A stretch of 64,000 nt of DNA from Myxococcota bacterium (lineage in GTDB: Bacteria > Myxococcota_A > UBA9160 > UBA4427): contig JAWKRT010000002.1 in NCBI GenBank assembly GCA_041389495.1, forward strand, positions 1,224,956 through 1,288,955. The letters run 5' to 3'. A program made the translations under genes and the position numbers. Positions 52,293 through 61,969 of this stretch are shown one piece after another. The notes below the pieces were generated by a model. That model was not told where the DNA came from. It made no database searches and saw only the letters and a program-made list of their open reading frames with translations. Each line of letters starts with the position of its first letter. The stretch's first letter is position 1.

Positions 52293-53959
52293 ACGTGCTC
52301 CGCACCTGGCGCGCCGTGCGGCACCTGCGGCCCGTGCAGATCGCCGGTCAGCTCCGTCACGTGCTCGCGCCCTCGCGGCGCATCGCGCTCCCGGCGCCGC
52401 GCGCGCCGCGCTGGACGCTCGCGCGCTGGCCGGTCGCGCCGCCGCCCGCGCCCGCGCACGCGCGCTGGGACGGTGCGGGTGCGATCGAGCTCGTCGGCCA
52501 CGGCGCGCGGTTCGCGCGTCCGGGCGAGGGGGCGTCCGTCGAGGCGATCGACTGGCAGTACACCGCGGGCGGGCCGCTGTTCGCCTATCAGCTCCACTTC
52601 TTCGAGTGGGCGCGCGCGCGCAGCGCGACGCCCGCCGTGCGCGGACGCGCCGTCGCGCACTGGATCGCGAACGCGCGCGGGGGCGTCGGCTGGGACGCGC
52701 ACCCGATCTCGGTGCGGACGCTCGCGTGGCTGCTGATGCGGTTCGCCGACGAGGGCGGGCTCGCGCTCGACGACGCGGCGGACGAGGCGCTGCGCCGCTC
52801 GCTCGACCAGCAGCTCGAGACGCTCGCGGGCCAGCTCGAGACGCGCCTGCAGGCGAACCACCTGCTCGAGAACCGCATCGCGCTCGTCGCCGGCGGGCTC
52901 GCCCTCGAGGGCGCGCGCAGCGCGCGCTGGCTCGCGCACGCCGACGCGCTCGCAGCGGACCTGCGCGAGCAGTTCGGCGAGGAGGGCGCGCACTACGAGC
53001 GCAGCCCGATGTACCACGCGGTCCTCCTCGAGCACCTGCTCCACCTGCTCGCGCTCGCGCAGGCGACGGGCGAGCGCGCGCCGCGCTCGCTCGTCGACGC
53101 GCTGCACGCGACGTGTGCGCGCGCGCTCGCCGCGCTCGAGGTGTGGACGCATCCCGACGGCGAGATCGCGCTGCTCGGCGACGCGGCGCTCGGCATCGCG
53201 CAGCCGCCCGCCGCGCTGCGCGCCTACGCGAGTGCGCTCGGTGTCGCGCTCGTTCCGCTCGCCGAGCGCGGGCTCCTGCGTTCGACCGGCCACGCGCGTC
53301 TCGAGGCCGGGGAGCTCGTGCTGATCGCGTCGGTCGGCGGGCCGAGCCCGCCGTTCCAGCCCGGGCACGCGCACTGCGACGCGCTCGCCTTCGAGCTCTC
53401 CGCGGGCGGACGCCGCGTCGTCGTCGACACGGGCGTCTTCGAGTACGTGCCGGGCGCCCGCCGCGACCTCGCCCGTGCGACGCGCGCGCACGCGACGCTC
53501 GAGGTGGGCGGCGCGGAGCAGGCGGAGTGCTTCGGCGGCCACCGCGTCGGCGGGCGTCCGCGCGTGGCGATCGCGAGCGCGGTGCCCGAGCGCGCCGTCG
53601 AGGCGACGTGCGCGGGCTGGAGCACGCCGCGCACCGTGCACCGGCGGCGCTTCGAGGTCGTGCCGGGCTCGTCGCGCATCGAGATCGAGGACCGCATCGA
53701 GGGCGATCCGCGCCCGGTGCGCGCCTTCCTGCCGCTCGCGCCCGGCCTCGAGCCGGCGCTCGACGCGACGCTCGGCCGCGCGCGCGTTCCGCTCGGCGAC
53801 GGCCGGACGCTCGCCGTCGAGCTCCCGGCCGGATTCGCGTGGCGCGTCGTGTCGGCGCCGTACTGGCCGCGCTTCGGCTGCGAGGAGGAGCGGCGCGTGG
53901 TCGTCGGCGAGGCCGGGGCGCTCGCTCGCGCGCGCTTTAGGATCTCGCTCGAACGCTAG
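52289..53959 (+). CDS. Heparinase II/III family protein
   Basis: The 556-residue protein has an alpha/alpha-toroid N-terminal half with NHLLENRIALVAGGLAL (about residue 191), YHAVLLEHLLHLL and a C-terminal beta-sandwich with FQPGHAHCDALAFELSAGGRRVVVDTGVFEY (around 365-390). Such enzymes are polysaccharide lyases, usually periplasmic, cutting uronic-acid glycans. No signal peptide is seen, so location is unclear. It is coupled to rsmI by an ATGA overlap, which is an odd partner, and no other polysaccharide genes are nearby. Confidence 0.9.
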   Translation: MNVLRTWRAVRHLRPVQIAGQLRHVLAPSRRIALPAPRAPRWTLARWPVAPPPAPAHARWDGAGAIELVGHGARFARPGEGASVEAIDWQYTAGGPLFAYQLHFFEWARARSATPAVRGRAVAHWIANARGGVGWDAHPISVRTLAWLLMRFADEGGLALDDAADEALRRSLDQQLETLAGQLETRLQANHLLENRIALVAGGLALEGARSARWLAHADALAADLREQFGEEGAHYERSPMYHAVLLEHLLHLLALAQATGERAPRSLVDALHATCARALAALEVWTHPDGEIALLGDAALGIAQPPAALRAYASALGVALVPLAERGLLRSTGHARLEAGELVLIASVGGPSPPFQPGHAHCDALAFELSAGGRRVVVDTGVFEYVPGARRDLARATRAHATLEVGGAEQAECFGGHRVGGRPRVAIASAVPERAVEATCAGWSTPRTVHRRRFEVVPGSSRIEIEDRIEGDPRPVRAFLPLAPGLEPALDATLGRARVPLGDGRTLAVELPAGFAWRVVSAPYWPRFGCEEERRVVVGEAGALARARFRISLER

Positions 53960-53984
53960 GCGGGCGGGGGCACGCGGCCCGCCT
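53958..53984. terminator. Terminator-like hairpin between heparinase and ligase genes
   Basis: AGGCGGGC (53958-53965) and GCCCGCCT (53977-53984) form a perfect 8-bp stem with an 11-base loop, beginning at the stop codon of the heparinase-like gene in the 48-base gap to the convergent ligA. Confidence 0.45.
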
Positions 53985-54007
53985 GCCACGCCCCGCGCCG
54001 CGTCCGG

Positions 54008-56248
54008 TTAGGCCGGGCTCGCGTCGGCGTCCTCGTCGCCTGCTCGCTCGCCGGCGTCCTCCGCACCCGCCTCTTTTTTTGCACCCGCCTTCGCCTTGCC
54101 CTTCGCCTTGCCCTTCGCCTTCCGCTTCGGCTCGAGCGCGTCGTCGTCGCTGGGCGGCTCGGGCGGCGGCCCCTCGCGCAGGACGCGCTCGAGCCCGGCC
54201 TCGTCGAGGACGGCGACGCCGAGCTCGGCGGCCTTCGCCGCCTTGCTGCCCGGATCCTCGCCGACCACGACGAAGTGCGTCTTCTTCGAGACGGAGCCCG
54301 TCACGCGCCCGCCCGCCGCCTCGATGCGCGCCTTCGCCTCGTCGCGGGGGATCGAGAGCGCGCCCGTCAGGACGAACGTGCGCCCGGCGAGCAGGCCGTC
54401 GGCCGCGGCGGCGCGCGGCGCCTCCTTCTCCCAGCGCACGCCCAGCTCGACGAGGCGGTCGACCTCCGCGCGGTGACGCGCGTCCGCGAAATAACGAGCG
54501 ACGCTGGCCGCGATCGTCGGGCCGACGCCGTCGATCGCCTCGAGCTCGTCCGCCGTCGCCGCCGCGAGCGGGTCGAGGTCGCCGAAGCGGCGCGCGAGCA
54601 GCTCGGCGATCGTCGTACCGACGTGGCGGATGCCGAGCGCGACGAGCAGGCGCGCGAGCGTCGTCGCGCGCGAGCGTTCGAGACTCGCGACGAGGTTCGC
54701 CGCGCTCTTCGCGCCCATCCGGTCGAGCGCCTCGAGCGTCGGCGCGTCGAGCGCGAAGACGTCGGACACGCGCGTCACGATGCCCTTGTCGACGAGCTGG
54801 TCGACGATCTCCTCGCCGAGCCCGTCGACGTCGAGCGCGTCGCGCGCGGCGAGATGGGTGATGCGGTTCTTGAGCTGCGCCGGGCAGTCGGGATTCGTGC
54901 AGCGCGTGACGACCTCGTCCTCGAGCCGCACGGCGGCGCCGCCACAGGCGGGGCAGGCGTCGGGGAGCCGGAAGCGAGCGAGCCGTCGCGCGCGCCGCTC
55001 GGGCAGGACGCGCACGAGCTGCGGGATCACGTCGCCGGCGCGCTGGATGACGACGACGTCGCCGACGCGCACGTCCTTGCGGTCGATCTCGTCCTGGTTG
55101 TGGAGCGAGACGTTCGAGACGGTGACGCCGCCGACGAAGACGGGCTCGACCTTCGCGACGGGCGTCAGCGCGCCCGTGCGTCCGACCTGCACGTCGATCG
55201 CGAGCACCGTCGTCTGCGCCTGCTGCGGTGGGAACTTCACGGCGATCGCCCAGCGCGGCGAGCGCGAGAGCGACCCGAGCTCGTCCTGCAGCCCGAGCCG
55301 GTCGACCTTGACGACGCTGCCGTCCGCCTCGACGGGAAGCGCGTCGCGGCGCGCGAGCAGGGCCTCGTGCGCGGCGACGACGGCGTCGATGCCCGCGCAG
55401 CGCGTCGATTCCGGGCTCACGACGAAGCCCCAGGCGCGCAGCGCCTCGAGGATCTCCCACTGCGTGGTCGCGCCCGGAGGAACGCCCTCGGCCAGGTGGT
55501 ACGCGCGGAACTCGAGCGAGCGCAGCCGGCGGACGTCGACGTCGTGCAGCTGGCGGAGCGACCCCGCGGCCGCGTTGCGCGGGTTCACGAACGGCTCGAG
55601 GCCCTCGTCCTCGCGGTGGCGGTTGAGCCGCTGGAAGCGCTCTCGGGGGAGCACGATCTCGCCGCGCACGGACGCGACCGGCGGCGCGGGCCGCGCGCTC
55701 GCGTCGAGCGCGAGCGGCACGCTCCACACGTGGCGGAGCGCGACCGTCACGTCCTCGCCGACGCGGCCGTCGCCGCGCGTCAGACCCTGGACGAGCCGGC
55801 CCTCCTCGTACACGAGCTCGACGCCGGCGCCGTCGAGCTTGGGCTCGCAGACGTAGTCGAGCGCCGTCGCCTCGCGGCCGAGCATGCGGCGCACGCGCTC
55901 GTCGAAGGCGCGCAGCGCGTCGGTGTCCATCGCGTTGTCGAGCGAGAGCATCGGGCCGCGGTGCGGCGCCTGCGCGAAGCCGTCGGCGGGCGGCGCGCCG
56001 ACGCGGCGCGTGGGCGAGGCCGGCGACGCGAGCGCCGGGTGGCGCTCCTCGAGCGACTGCAGCTCGCGGAAGAGCGCGTCGTACTCGGCGTCGTCGAGCT
56101 CGGGCGCGTCCTCGAGGTAGTAGAGGCGGTTCGCGCGCTCGATCGCGCGCGCGAGCTCGTCCATGCGTTCGCGCACGGCGCGCTCGTCGCGCGCGGTGCG
56201 GGCATCCTCCGCATCTCGATCGGCGGAACGGCGGGGCGGGGGGGTCAA
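54008..56248 (-). CDS. ligA: NAD-dependent DNA ligase
   Basis: The 746-residue protein holds all LigA parts: Ia (YYLEDAPELDDAEYD), adenylation with EPKLDG (about Lys135), OB fold (QVGRTGALTPVAKVEPV), a four-Cys zinc finger (CPACGG to CTNPDCP), HhH repeats and a BRCT domain (about 615-695). It seals nicks with NAD. After BRCT an extra tail of about 50 residues contains repeated Lys-Gly-Lys-Ala units and then acidic residues. TTG at 56246-56248 is preferred as start since GGAG lies 7 bases before it. GTG at 56176 is the alternative. A run of seven A (coding strand, 54071-54077) lies in the tail. Confidence 0.95.
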   Translation of the reverse strand: MTPPPRRSADRDAEDARTARDERAVRERMDELARAIERANRLYYLEDAPELDDAEYDALFRELQSLEERHPALASPASPTRRVGAPPADGFAQAPHRGPMLSLDNAMDTDALRAFDERVRRMLGREATALDYVCEPKLDGAGVELVYEEGRLVQGLTRGDGRVGEDVTVALRHVWSVPLALDASARPAPPVASVRGEIVLPRERFQRLNRHREDEGLEPFVNPRNAAAGSLRQLHDVDVRRLRSLEFRAYHLAEGVPPGATTQWEILEALRAWGFVVSPESTRCAGIDAVVAAHEALLARRDALPVEADGSVVKVDRLGLQDELGSLSRSPRWAIAVKFPPQQAQTTVLAIDVQVGRTGALTPVAKVEPVFVGGVTVSNVSLHNQDEIDRKDVRVGDVVVIQRAGDVIPQLVRVLPERRARRLARFRLPDACPACGGAAVRLEDEVVTRCTNPDCPAQLKNRITHLAARDALDVDGLGEEIVDQLVDKGIVTRVSDVFALDAPTLEALDRMGAKSAANLVASLERSRATTLARLLVALGIRHVGTTIAELLARRFGDLDPLAAATADELEAIDGVGPTIAASVARYFADARHRAEVDRLVELGVRWEKEAPRAAAADGLLAGRTFVLTGALSIPRDEAKARIEAAGGRVTGSVSKKTHFVVVGEDPGSKAAKAAELGVAVLDEAGLERVLREGPPPEPPSDDDALEPKRKAKGKAKGKAKAGAKKEAGAEDAGERAGDEDADASPA

Positions 56249-56341
56249 GCGCTGGCTCCGGCGAGGCGATGAGGCCCGTCGGCCCGTGCCTTCCTCGAGC
56301 GCTCCGTCCGCGGGCCGACCGGATCCTACCACGCCGATCGC

Positions 56342-57358
56342 ATGGCCTCGTCGCTGCGGGGCGCGGTTCGCGTGCGCGAGCGGAGCGCGCAGGCGCAGGG
56401 AGCGCGAGCGGTTCACGTGCGCGGCGATGCGGACCCGGAGAGCAGTGCGCGCGCGGCGGAGGCCGCCGCCGTCGATGCCGATGCGACGGCTGCCGTCGCT
56501 CCCGCGGCCGAGCTCGCGCGCGTGCGCGAAGAGCTCGTCGCGCTCCGCGCGCGCCACACTGCACTCGTCGGCGAGCAGACCGACCTCCTCGCCGTCGTCT
56601 GCCACGAGCTGCGCACGCCCATCACCGTCATCACCGGCTTCGCGCGGCTGCTCGCCTCGGAGCGCTTCGGCGAGCTCAACCCGAAGCAGGCGCACTTCGT
56701 CGACGAGTGTCGCAAGGCGTGTGCGCGGCTCGACGCGTTCGTCGAGGATCTGCTGCGCGCCGCGCGCGACGAGCGGGCCGCGGATGCGTGCGCGCTCGAG
56801 GACGCGTCGCTGGTCGCGCTCTTCCGCGACGTCCTCACCTATCTCGAGCCGGTGCTCGCCGACGCCCGGGTCGCGGTGGCCCTGCGCGTCGACCCGGACG
56901 CCGAGTGGGCGCGCTTCGACCGCGCGCGCCTCGAGCAGGTGGTGGTCAACCTGCTCGGGAACGCGCTCCGCCACGCGGGGGAGGGCGGCGAGGTGCGCGT
57001 GCGCGCGCGCCGCGTCGCGGCGGACTGCGCGGCGGCCGACGTGGCGGACTGCGAGGGACCCAGCGCCGCGCCGCACGCGATCGAGGTGAGTGTCGAGGAC
57101 GATGGTCCGGGCGTCGCGCCCGAGGACCGCGAGCGCATCTTCGAGCCGTGGGTGCGAGTCGGTGGCTCCGCCGCGGCGTCCGCGCCGGCCGAGCGAACGG
57201 CCGCGCGCGAGCGCACGGGTCGCGGGCTCGGCCTCGGTCTCGCGATCTGCCGGCGCATCGTCGAGGGCCACGGCGGGCGCCTCGCGCTGCGCTCCGAGCC
57301 CGGCGCCGGCGCGTGTTTCACGTTCACACTGCCGGCGGCGCTGCCGAAGGAGCCCTGA
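56342..57358 (+). CDS. Soluble histidine kinase
   Basis: This 338-residue protein has a disordered Ala-rich start (1-55), a coiled-coil (about 56-80), the dimerisation helix with the phospho-acceptor His in VVCHELRTPITV (about residue 88) and an ATPase domain: VNLLGNALRHA (N box), VEDDGPGVAPEDRERIFEPW (G1) and GRGLGLGLAICRRIV (G2). No sensor domain or membrane span is visible, so it likely receives input via a partner. It lies 19 bases before the sigma-54 response regulator gene and is its probable partner. Confidence 0.92.
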   Translation: MASSLRGAVRVRERSAQAQGARAVHVRGDADPESSARAAEAAAVDADATAAVAPAAELARVREELVALRARHTALVGEQTDLLAVVCHELRTPITVITGFARLLASERFGELNPKQAHFVDECRKACARLDAFVEDLLRAARDERAADACALEDASLVALFRDVLTYLEPVLADARVAVALRVDPDAEWARFDRARLEQVVVNLLGNALRHAGEGGEVRVRARRVAADCAAADVADCEGPSAAPHAIEVSVEDDGPGVAPEDRERIFEPWVRVGGSAAASAPAERTAARERTGRGLGLGLAICRRIVEGHGGRLALRSEPGAGACFTFTLPAALPKEP

Positions 57359-57377
57359 CCGCGGCGCGGGAGCGCCG

Positions 57378-58880
57378 ATGCGGCCGGGGGATGCGCGCGG
57401 GATGGCGGCTCGATCGGGGACGAGGACGGGAACGCGAGCCGACACCGGCCGCGGGGCGGGCGCCGCCGACGCGCCGCGCAAGCGAAGGGCGCTCGTCGTG
57501 GACGACGCCGAGGGCATCCGCGACTACCTCGCGCATCTCCTCGAGAGTCGCGGCTTCGACGTCGACACCGCGGCCGACGGACGCCGCGCGCAGGCGCTGC
57601 TCGAGTCGGGGGCCGCGCCCGACGTCGTGCTGCTCGACGTCCTCCTCCCCGGCCAGGACGGCATCGCGACGCTGCGCCGCATGCGCGAGTTCGACGCCGA
57701 CGTGCCGATCGTGATGCTCTCCGTCGTCGGCACGGCCTCGACGATCGTCGAGGCGATGCAGGCCGGCGCGAACGACTTCCTGAACAAGCCCTTCGACGAG
57801 GACGAGCTCGAAGCGGCGCTCCACTCCGCGATGCGCCGGCGCGAGCAGCGCGCGAAGCGCAGCGCGCGCGGCCTCGCGGCGCCGGAGGATGCGCAGTCCA
57901 CGATCTGGAAGAGCGCGGCGATGCGGCAGATCCGCCAGGTGATCGAGCAGATCGGCGACACCGACGTCACGGTGCTGATCCAGGGCGAGAGCGGCACGGG
58001 CAAGGAGGTCGTCGCGCGCGCCATCCACGCCGCGTCGACGCGCAAGGCGCGGCGCTTCGTGAAGGTGAACTGCGCGGCGTTGCCCGAGGACCTGCTCGAG
58101 AGCGAGCTCTTCGGCTACGAGGCGGGTGCGTTCACGGGCGCGGCCGGCCGCAAGCCGGGCCGCTTCGAGCTCGCGAACGGCGGCACGATGTTCCTCGACG
58201 AGATCGGCGAGATGAGCCCCGGGCTCCAGGCCAAGCTCCTGCACGTGCTGCAGGAGCGCACGTTCTCGCGGCTCGGCGGCAACCAGGAGATCGAGGTCGA
58301 CGTGCGCGTCGTGTGCGCGACGCACCGCCCGCTCGTCGAGATGGTCGCCGAGCGCACCTTCCGCGAGGACCTCTACTTCCGCCTCAACGTCGTCAACGTC
58401 GAGGTGCCGCCGCTGCGCGAGCGCCGCGAGGAGGTGCCGCTGCTCGTCGAGTCCTTCCTGCGGCGTTATGCGGCGATGTACGACAAGGCGCAGCCGCGCC
58501 CGTCGAAGCGGCTCGAGGCGGCGCTCGCGACCTATTCGTTCCCCGGCAACGTGCGCGAGCTCGAGAACCTGATGAAGCGCATGATCGTGCTCGAGACCGA
58601 GGAGTCGATCCTCGGCGACCTGCTCGGCGGCGGAGCGCGACGCGCCGACCGCGCGAGCGAGCTCGAGTCGCTGCTCGCCGAGGTCGAGCAGACGGCGGGC
58701 GAGGTGCCGCTCCGCGAGGTCGGGCGGCGCGTCGCGCTGCAGGCCGAACGCGAGGCGATCGGCGTCGTCCTCGAGCGCACGCAGTGGAACCGCAAGCGCG
58801 CGGCGCGCATGCTGAACGTCTCCTACAAGACGCTCCTGCAGAAGATCCGCGAGTGCGGTCTCGAGGCCGAGGCGAGCTAG
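57378..58880 (+). CDS. Sigma-54 dependent NtrC-type response regulator
   Basis: The 500-residue regulator has an N-terminal disordered part (1-38), a receiver domain with LVVDDAEG and phospho-Asp in VVLLDVLLPGQDG (about residue 87), an AAA+ domain with Walker A GESGTGKE (about 203), GAFTGA (about 250) for sigma-54 contact, LDEIGEMSPG and ATHRPL, and a C-terminal Fis-type helix-turn-helix (WNRKRAARMLNVSYKTLLQKI). It should activate sigma-54 promoters after phosphorylation by the kinase upstream. The start chosen is the ATG at 57378. The stop overlaps the stop of the convergent oxidoreductase (CTAG). Confidence 0.95.
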   Translation: MRPGDARGMAARSGTRTGTRADTGRGAGAADAPRKRRALVVDDAEGIRDYLAHLLESRGFDVDTAADGRRAQALLESGAAPDVVLLDVLLPGQDGIATLRRMREFDADVPIVMLSVVGTASTIVEAMQAGANDFLNKPFDEDELEAALHSAMRRREQRAKRSARGLAAPEDAQSTIWKSAAMRQIRQVIEQIGDTDVTVLIQGESGTGKEVVARAIHAASTRKARRFVKVNCAALPEDLLESELFGYEAGAFTGAAGRKPGRFELANGGTMFLDEIGEMSPGLQAKLLHVLQERTFSRLGGNQEIEVDVRVVCATHRPLVEMVAERTFREDLYFRLNVVNVEVPPLRERREEVPLLVESFLRRYAAMYDKAQPRPSKRLEAALATYSFPGNVRELENLMKRMIVLETEESILGDLLGGGARRADRASELESLLAEVEQTAGEVPLREVGRRVALQAEREAIGVVLERTQWNRKRAARMLNVSYKTLLQKIRECGLEAEAS

Positions 58881-60391
58881 CGCATCGCCGCCGGTGAGCC
58901 GCCGGCACCCTGGCCCCGCGCCATCTTCTCCGCGGCGAGCTCGGCGATCGCGATCGCGAGCAGGTTCGTGTTCGTGCGCGGGACGGTGGGCGCGATCGAC
59001 GCGTCGACGACGCGAAGCCCCTCCGCGCCGACGACGCGGCAGTCGGTGTCGACGACGCGTCGCGCGTCGTCCGCGTCGCCCATCCGGCAGGTGCCGACGC
59101 CGTGGTAGAAGGCGCCGTGCTCGGCCGCGGCGCGCGCGTCGATCTCCGCATCGGGTGCGTCGAGGAAGCGGTCGAGTGGCGACGCGTCGAGCGCGAGGCC
59201 GGTCGCGCGCACGAGGCGCGCGGCGAGCTGCCAGCCCTTGCGCAGGCGCTCGACGTTGCCCGCGTGGGCGCCGAACGCGAAGTCGATGTCGACCGGGTCG
59301 CCGGGCTTCGCGCTGCGCGCGCGCACGCGCCCCGTACCTTCGGGCAGCTGCAGCGACGAGTGCACGACGAGGTCGTAGCCGCCGTCGTCGCGCCGCGCGA
59401 CGGACGGCGTGAGCTGCAGGTCGTTCGGCCGGTCGCTGCCGTCGGCGGTCGCGCGCAGCAGGCACTGGAGCGCGGGCTCGCCGCGCTCGCCGCGTGCCGC
59501 CGCGGTCGCGATCGGCGCGCGCGTCACGAGCACGCTGTGGTCCGACAGGTGCGCGCCCACCTCGCGGTGGTCGAGCGCGACGTCGATGCCGAGTGCGCGC
59601 AGCGCGTCCGCCGGGCCGATGCCCGAGTGCCAGAGCAGCACGGGGCTGCGCAGCACGCCGGCCGCGAGCACGACCTCGTCCGCCGCGATGCGCTCGCCGC
59701 TCGCGAGCTCGACGCCCGTCGCGCGCGCGCCGTCGAGCACGACGCGCGCGACGGCCGCGTCGCCGCGCACCGCGAGGTTCGCGCGCGCGCGCGCCGGCTC
59801 GAGGTAGGCGACGTTGCACGACACCCGCACGAGTCCGTCGCGGTTGGTCGGGATCGGGCCGACGCCCGTCGTGCCGGGCTCGTTGTGGTCCTGGCACCAG
59901 CCGATGCCGAGCGACGCGCACGCGTCGGCGAACGCATCCATGAAGGGCGCCCAGCGCTCGCGCGGGTAGCGGACGACGGGGATCGGGCCGGCGTTCCCGT
60001 GCCACGGCGCGTCGGGGAAGTCGAGGTCGCGCTCGAGGCGGCGGAAGCCGCGCAGCACGTCCTCCCAGCCCCAGCCCGGCGGCCACGTCGCGAAGTCGCG
60101 CGGCTCGGGGCGCAGCGCGACGCCGCCGTTCGTCTGCGACGAGCCGCCGACGCACCGCCCGCGCAGGTAGGGCACGACGCGCCCGTCGAACGTCGTCGCC
60201 GTCTCTCCCCACTCGTGGGGCGCGTCGCAGCCGCGCCACAGGAAGCGCAGATCGGTGGGGAGCGCGCCCGCGCGATGGTCGGGCCCGGCCTCGAGCAGCA
60301 GCACGCGTCGCCGCGGGTCCTCGGTCAGGCGCGCCGCGAGCGCGCAGCCCGACGAGCCCGCGCCGACGACGATCGTGTCCCAGCTCTGCAT
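58877..60391 (-). CDS. GMC family FAD-dependent oxidoreductase
   Basis: This 504-residue flavoprotein of the glucose-methanol-choline family has VVGAGSSGCALAARL (FAD Rossmann), the GMC-1 signature RGRCVGGSSQTNGGVALR (about 80-97), VVLAAGVLRSPVLLWHSGIGP (GMC-2), the catalytic His in FYHGVGTCRMG (about 438) and Asn in PRTNTNLLAIAIAE (about 480). It oxidises an alcohol to an aldehyde or ketone. The ATG at 60389-60391 is preferred because AGGAG lies 8 bases before it. An ATG 21 bases earlier exists. Choline dehydrogenase-like substrates or long-chain alcohols are possible. Confidence 0.93.
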   Translation of the reverse strand: MQSWDTIVVGAGSSGCALAARLTEDPRRRVLLLEAGPDHRAGALPTDLRFLWRGCDAPHEWGETATTFDGRVVPYLRGRCVGGSSQTNGGVALRPEPRDFATWPPGWGWEDVLRGFRRLERDLDFPDAPWHGNAGPIPVVRYPRERWAPFMDAFADACASLGIGWCQDHNEPGTTGVGPIPTNRDGLVRVSCNVAYLEPARARANLAVRGDAAVARVVLDGARATGVELASGERIAADEVVLAAGVLRSPVLLWHSGIGPADALRALGIDVALDHREVGAHLSDHSVLVTRAPIATAAARGERGEPALQCLLRATADGSDRPNDLQLTPSVARRDDGGYDLVVHSSLQLPEGTGRVRARSAKPGDPVDIDFAFGAHAGNVERLRKGWQLAARLVRATGLALDASPLDRFLDAPDAEIDARAAAEHGAFYHGVGTCRMGDADDARRVVDTDCRVVGAEGLRVVDASIAPTVPRTNTNLLAIAIAELAAEKMARGQGAGGSPAAMR

Positions 60392-60545
60392 GCGCGGCGC
60401 TCCTCGCGGCATCGGGATCGGGCGGCGGCATCGGCCCGCGGCAGCGCGCCGCCGCGACGCGGCGGCCCAGCATAGCCGGCGCCGCGCGCGCGGTGCCGCG
60501 CGTCGACTCGCATCGAGGGGACGGGAGCGCAGCGCCGCGCGCGAC

Positions 60546-60551
60546 TATGCT
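60546..60551 (+). promoter_or_regulatory. -10 element of a leaderless transcript (hemN)
   Basis: TATGCT lies 8 bases before the ATG at 60560, and no Shine-Dalgarno sequence is present. Matches the pattern of other leaderless starts in the window. Confidence 0.5.
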
Positions 60552-60559
60552 CCGCGCGC

Positions 60560-61969
60560 ATGACCCCGCCCCGATCGAGCCACGACCTCGTCGCCCACCT
60601 TCGCGAGCTCCTGCCGCGCTACGTGCGGCCGCTGCCGCGCTACACGAGCTACCCGACGGCGCCCGTGTGGAGCGAGGCCTTCGGCGCGCGCGACTTCGCG
60701 GCGGCGCTCGGGCGCGTCGCGGGCGACGTCGCGCTCTACGCGCACGTCCCGTTCTGCCGCAGCCTCTGCCACTTCTGCGCGTGCAACCGCATGATCACGC
60801 GCGACCCGGCGCTCCCCGCGCGCTACGTCGAGACGCTCGCGCGCGAGGTCGAGACGGTGCGCGCGCTCGTGCCGGGCGACGTGCGCGCCGCGCAGCTCCA
60901 CCTCGGCGGCGGCACGCCCACCCATCTCGACCCCGCGCAGCTCGAGCGCGTCGTCGGGTCGCTCACGGCGGCGTTCCCGCTGCGGCCGGGTGCCGAGGTC
61001 TCGATCGAGGTCGATCCGCGGGTCACGACGGCCGAGCACGTCGACGCACTCCGCCGCTGCGGGTTCGACCGCGTGTCGCTCGGCGTGCAGGACTTCGAGC
61101 CCGCCGTGCAGGAGGCCATCCACCGCGTGCAGCCGCGCGAGGTGACGGCCGGCCTCGTCGACGCGCTGCGCGGCGCCGGCATCGGGAGCATCGCGTTCGA
61201 CCTGATCTACGGCCTCCCGTTCCAGACCGTCGCGTCGTTCGAGCGCACGCTCGCCGAGGTCGTCGCGCTCGCGCCCGACCGCGTCGCCATCTACTCCTAC
61301 GCGCACGTCACGTGGGTGGCGAAGCAGCAGCGCGGCTTCGAGCGCAAGGACCTGCCGGATGCCGCGACGAAGCTCGACCTCTTCGCGCTCGCGCTCGAGC
61401 GGCTGATCGACGCGGGCTACGTCTACATCGGGCTCGACCACTTCGCGAAGCCCTCCGACGAGCTCGCCCGCGCGCTCGACGACGGCAGCCTGCGACGCAA
61501 CTTCATGGGCTACACGACGCAGGCGGGCCTCGACCTCGTCGGCTTCGGCCCGAGCGCGATCAGCGAGCTCGCCGGATGCTATGCGCAGAGCCACCGCGAG
61601 CTCGACGCCTGGGAGGGCGCCGTCGACGCGGGCGGGCTCGCGACGCTGCGCGGACACGCGCTCGACGCCGCCGACGAAGAGCGCCGCTTCCTGATCGCGC
61701 GCGTGCTCTGCCAGGGCGCGATCGACGCCGCCGACGCCAGCGCGCGCTTCGGCGCCTCGTTCGCCGAGCGCCACGCGGACGCGCTCCGCCGCCTCGCCCC
61801 CATGGAGCGCGACGGCCTCGTCGTCCTCGCGGCCGACGGCAGCCTGCGCCTCACGCCCGAGGGCCGCGTGCTCGCGCGCAACGTCGCCGCCGTGTTCGAC
61901 GCCTACCTGACGGACGGCGAGGCCGCGGGCGCGGAAGGCGCGCCGCGGCGCTTCAGTCAGTCGGTGTGA
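60560..61969 (+). CDS. hemN: Oxygen-independent coproporphyrinogen III oxidase
   Basis: This 469-residue radical SAM enzyme of haem synthesis acts without O2. PRYTSYPTAPVW at the start is the HemN hallmark that separates it from HemW. The cluster Cys are C66, C70 and C73, with an extra C75 (CRSLCHFCAC). LHLGGGTPTHLDP, VSLGVQDFEP, DLIYGLPFQT and YSYAHVTW follow, and the C-terminal HemN_C domain carries FMGYTTQAGLDLVGFGPSAIS. Its presence suggests growth at low oxygen at least part of the time. Confidence 0.96.
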   Translation: MTPPRSSHDLVAHLRELLPRYVRPLPRYTSYPTAPVWSEAFGARDFAAALGRVAGDVALYAHVPFCRSLCHFCACNRMITRDPALPARYVETLAREVETVRALVPGDVRAAQLHLGGGTPTHLDPAQLERVVGSLTAAFPLRPGAEVSIEVDPRVTTAEHVDALRRCGFDRVSLGVQDFEPAVQEAIHRVQPREVTAGLVDALRGAGIGSIAFDLIYGLPFQTVASFERTLAEVVALAPDRVAIYSYAHVTWVAKQQRGFERKDLPDAATKLDLFALALERLIDAGYVYIGLDHFAKPSDELARALDDGSLRRNFMGYTTQAGLDLVGFGPSAISELAGCYAQSHRELDAWEGAVDAGGLATLRGHALDAADEERRFLIARVLCQGAIDAADASARFGASFAERHADALRRLAPMERDGLVVLAADGSLRLTPEGRVLARNVAAVFDAYLTDGEAAGAEGAPRRFSQSV

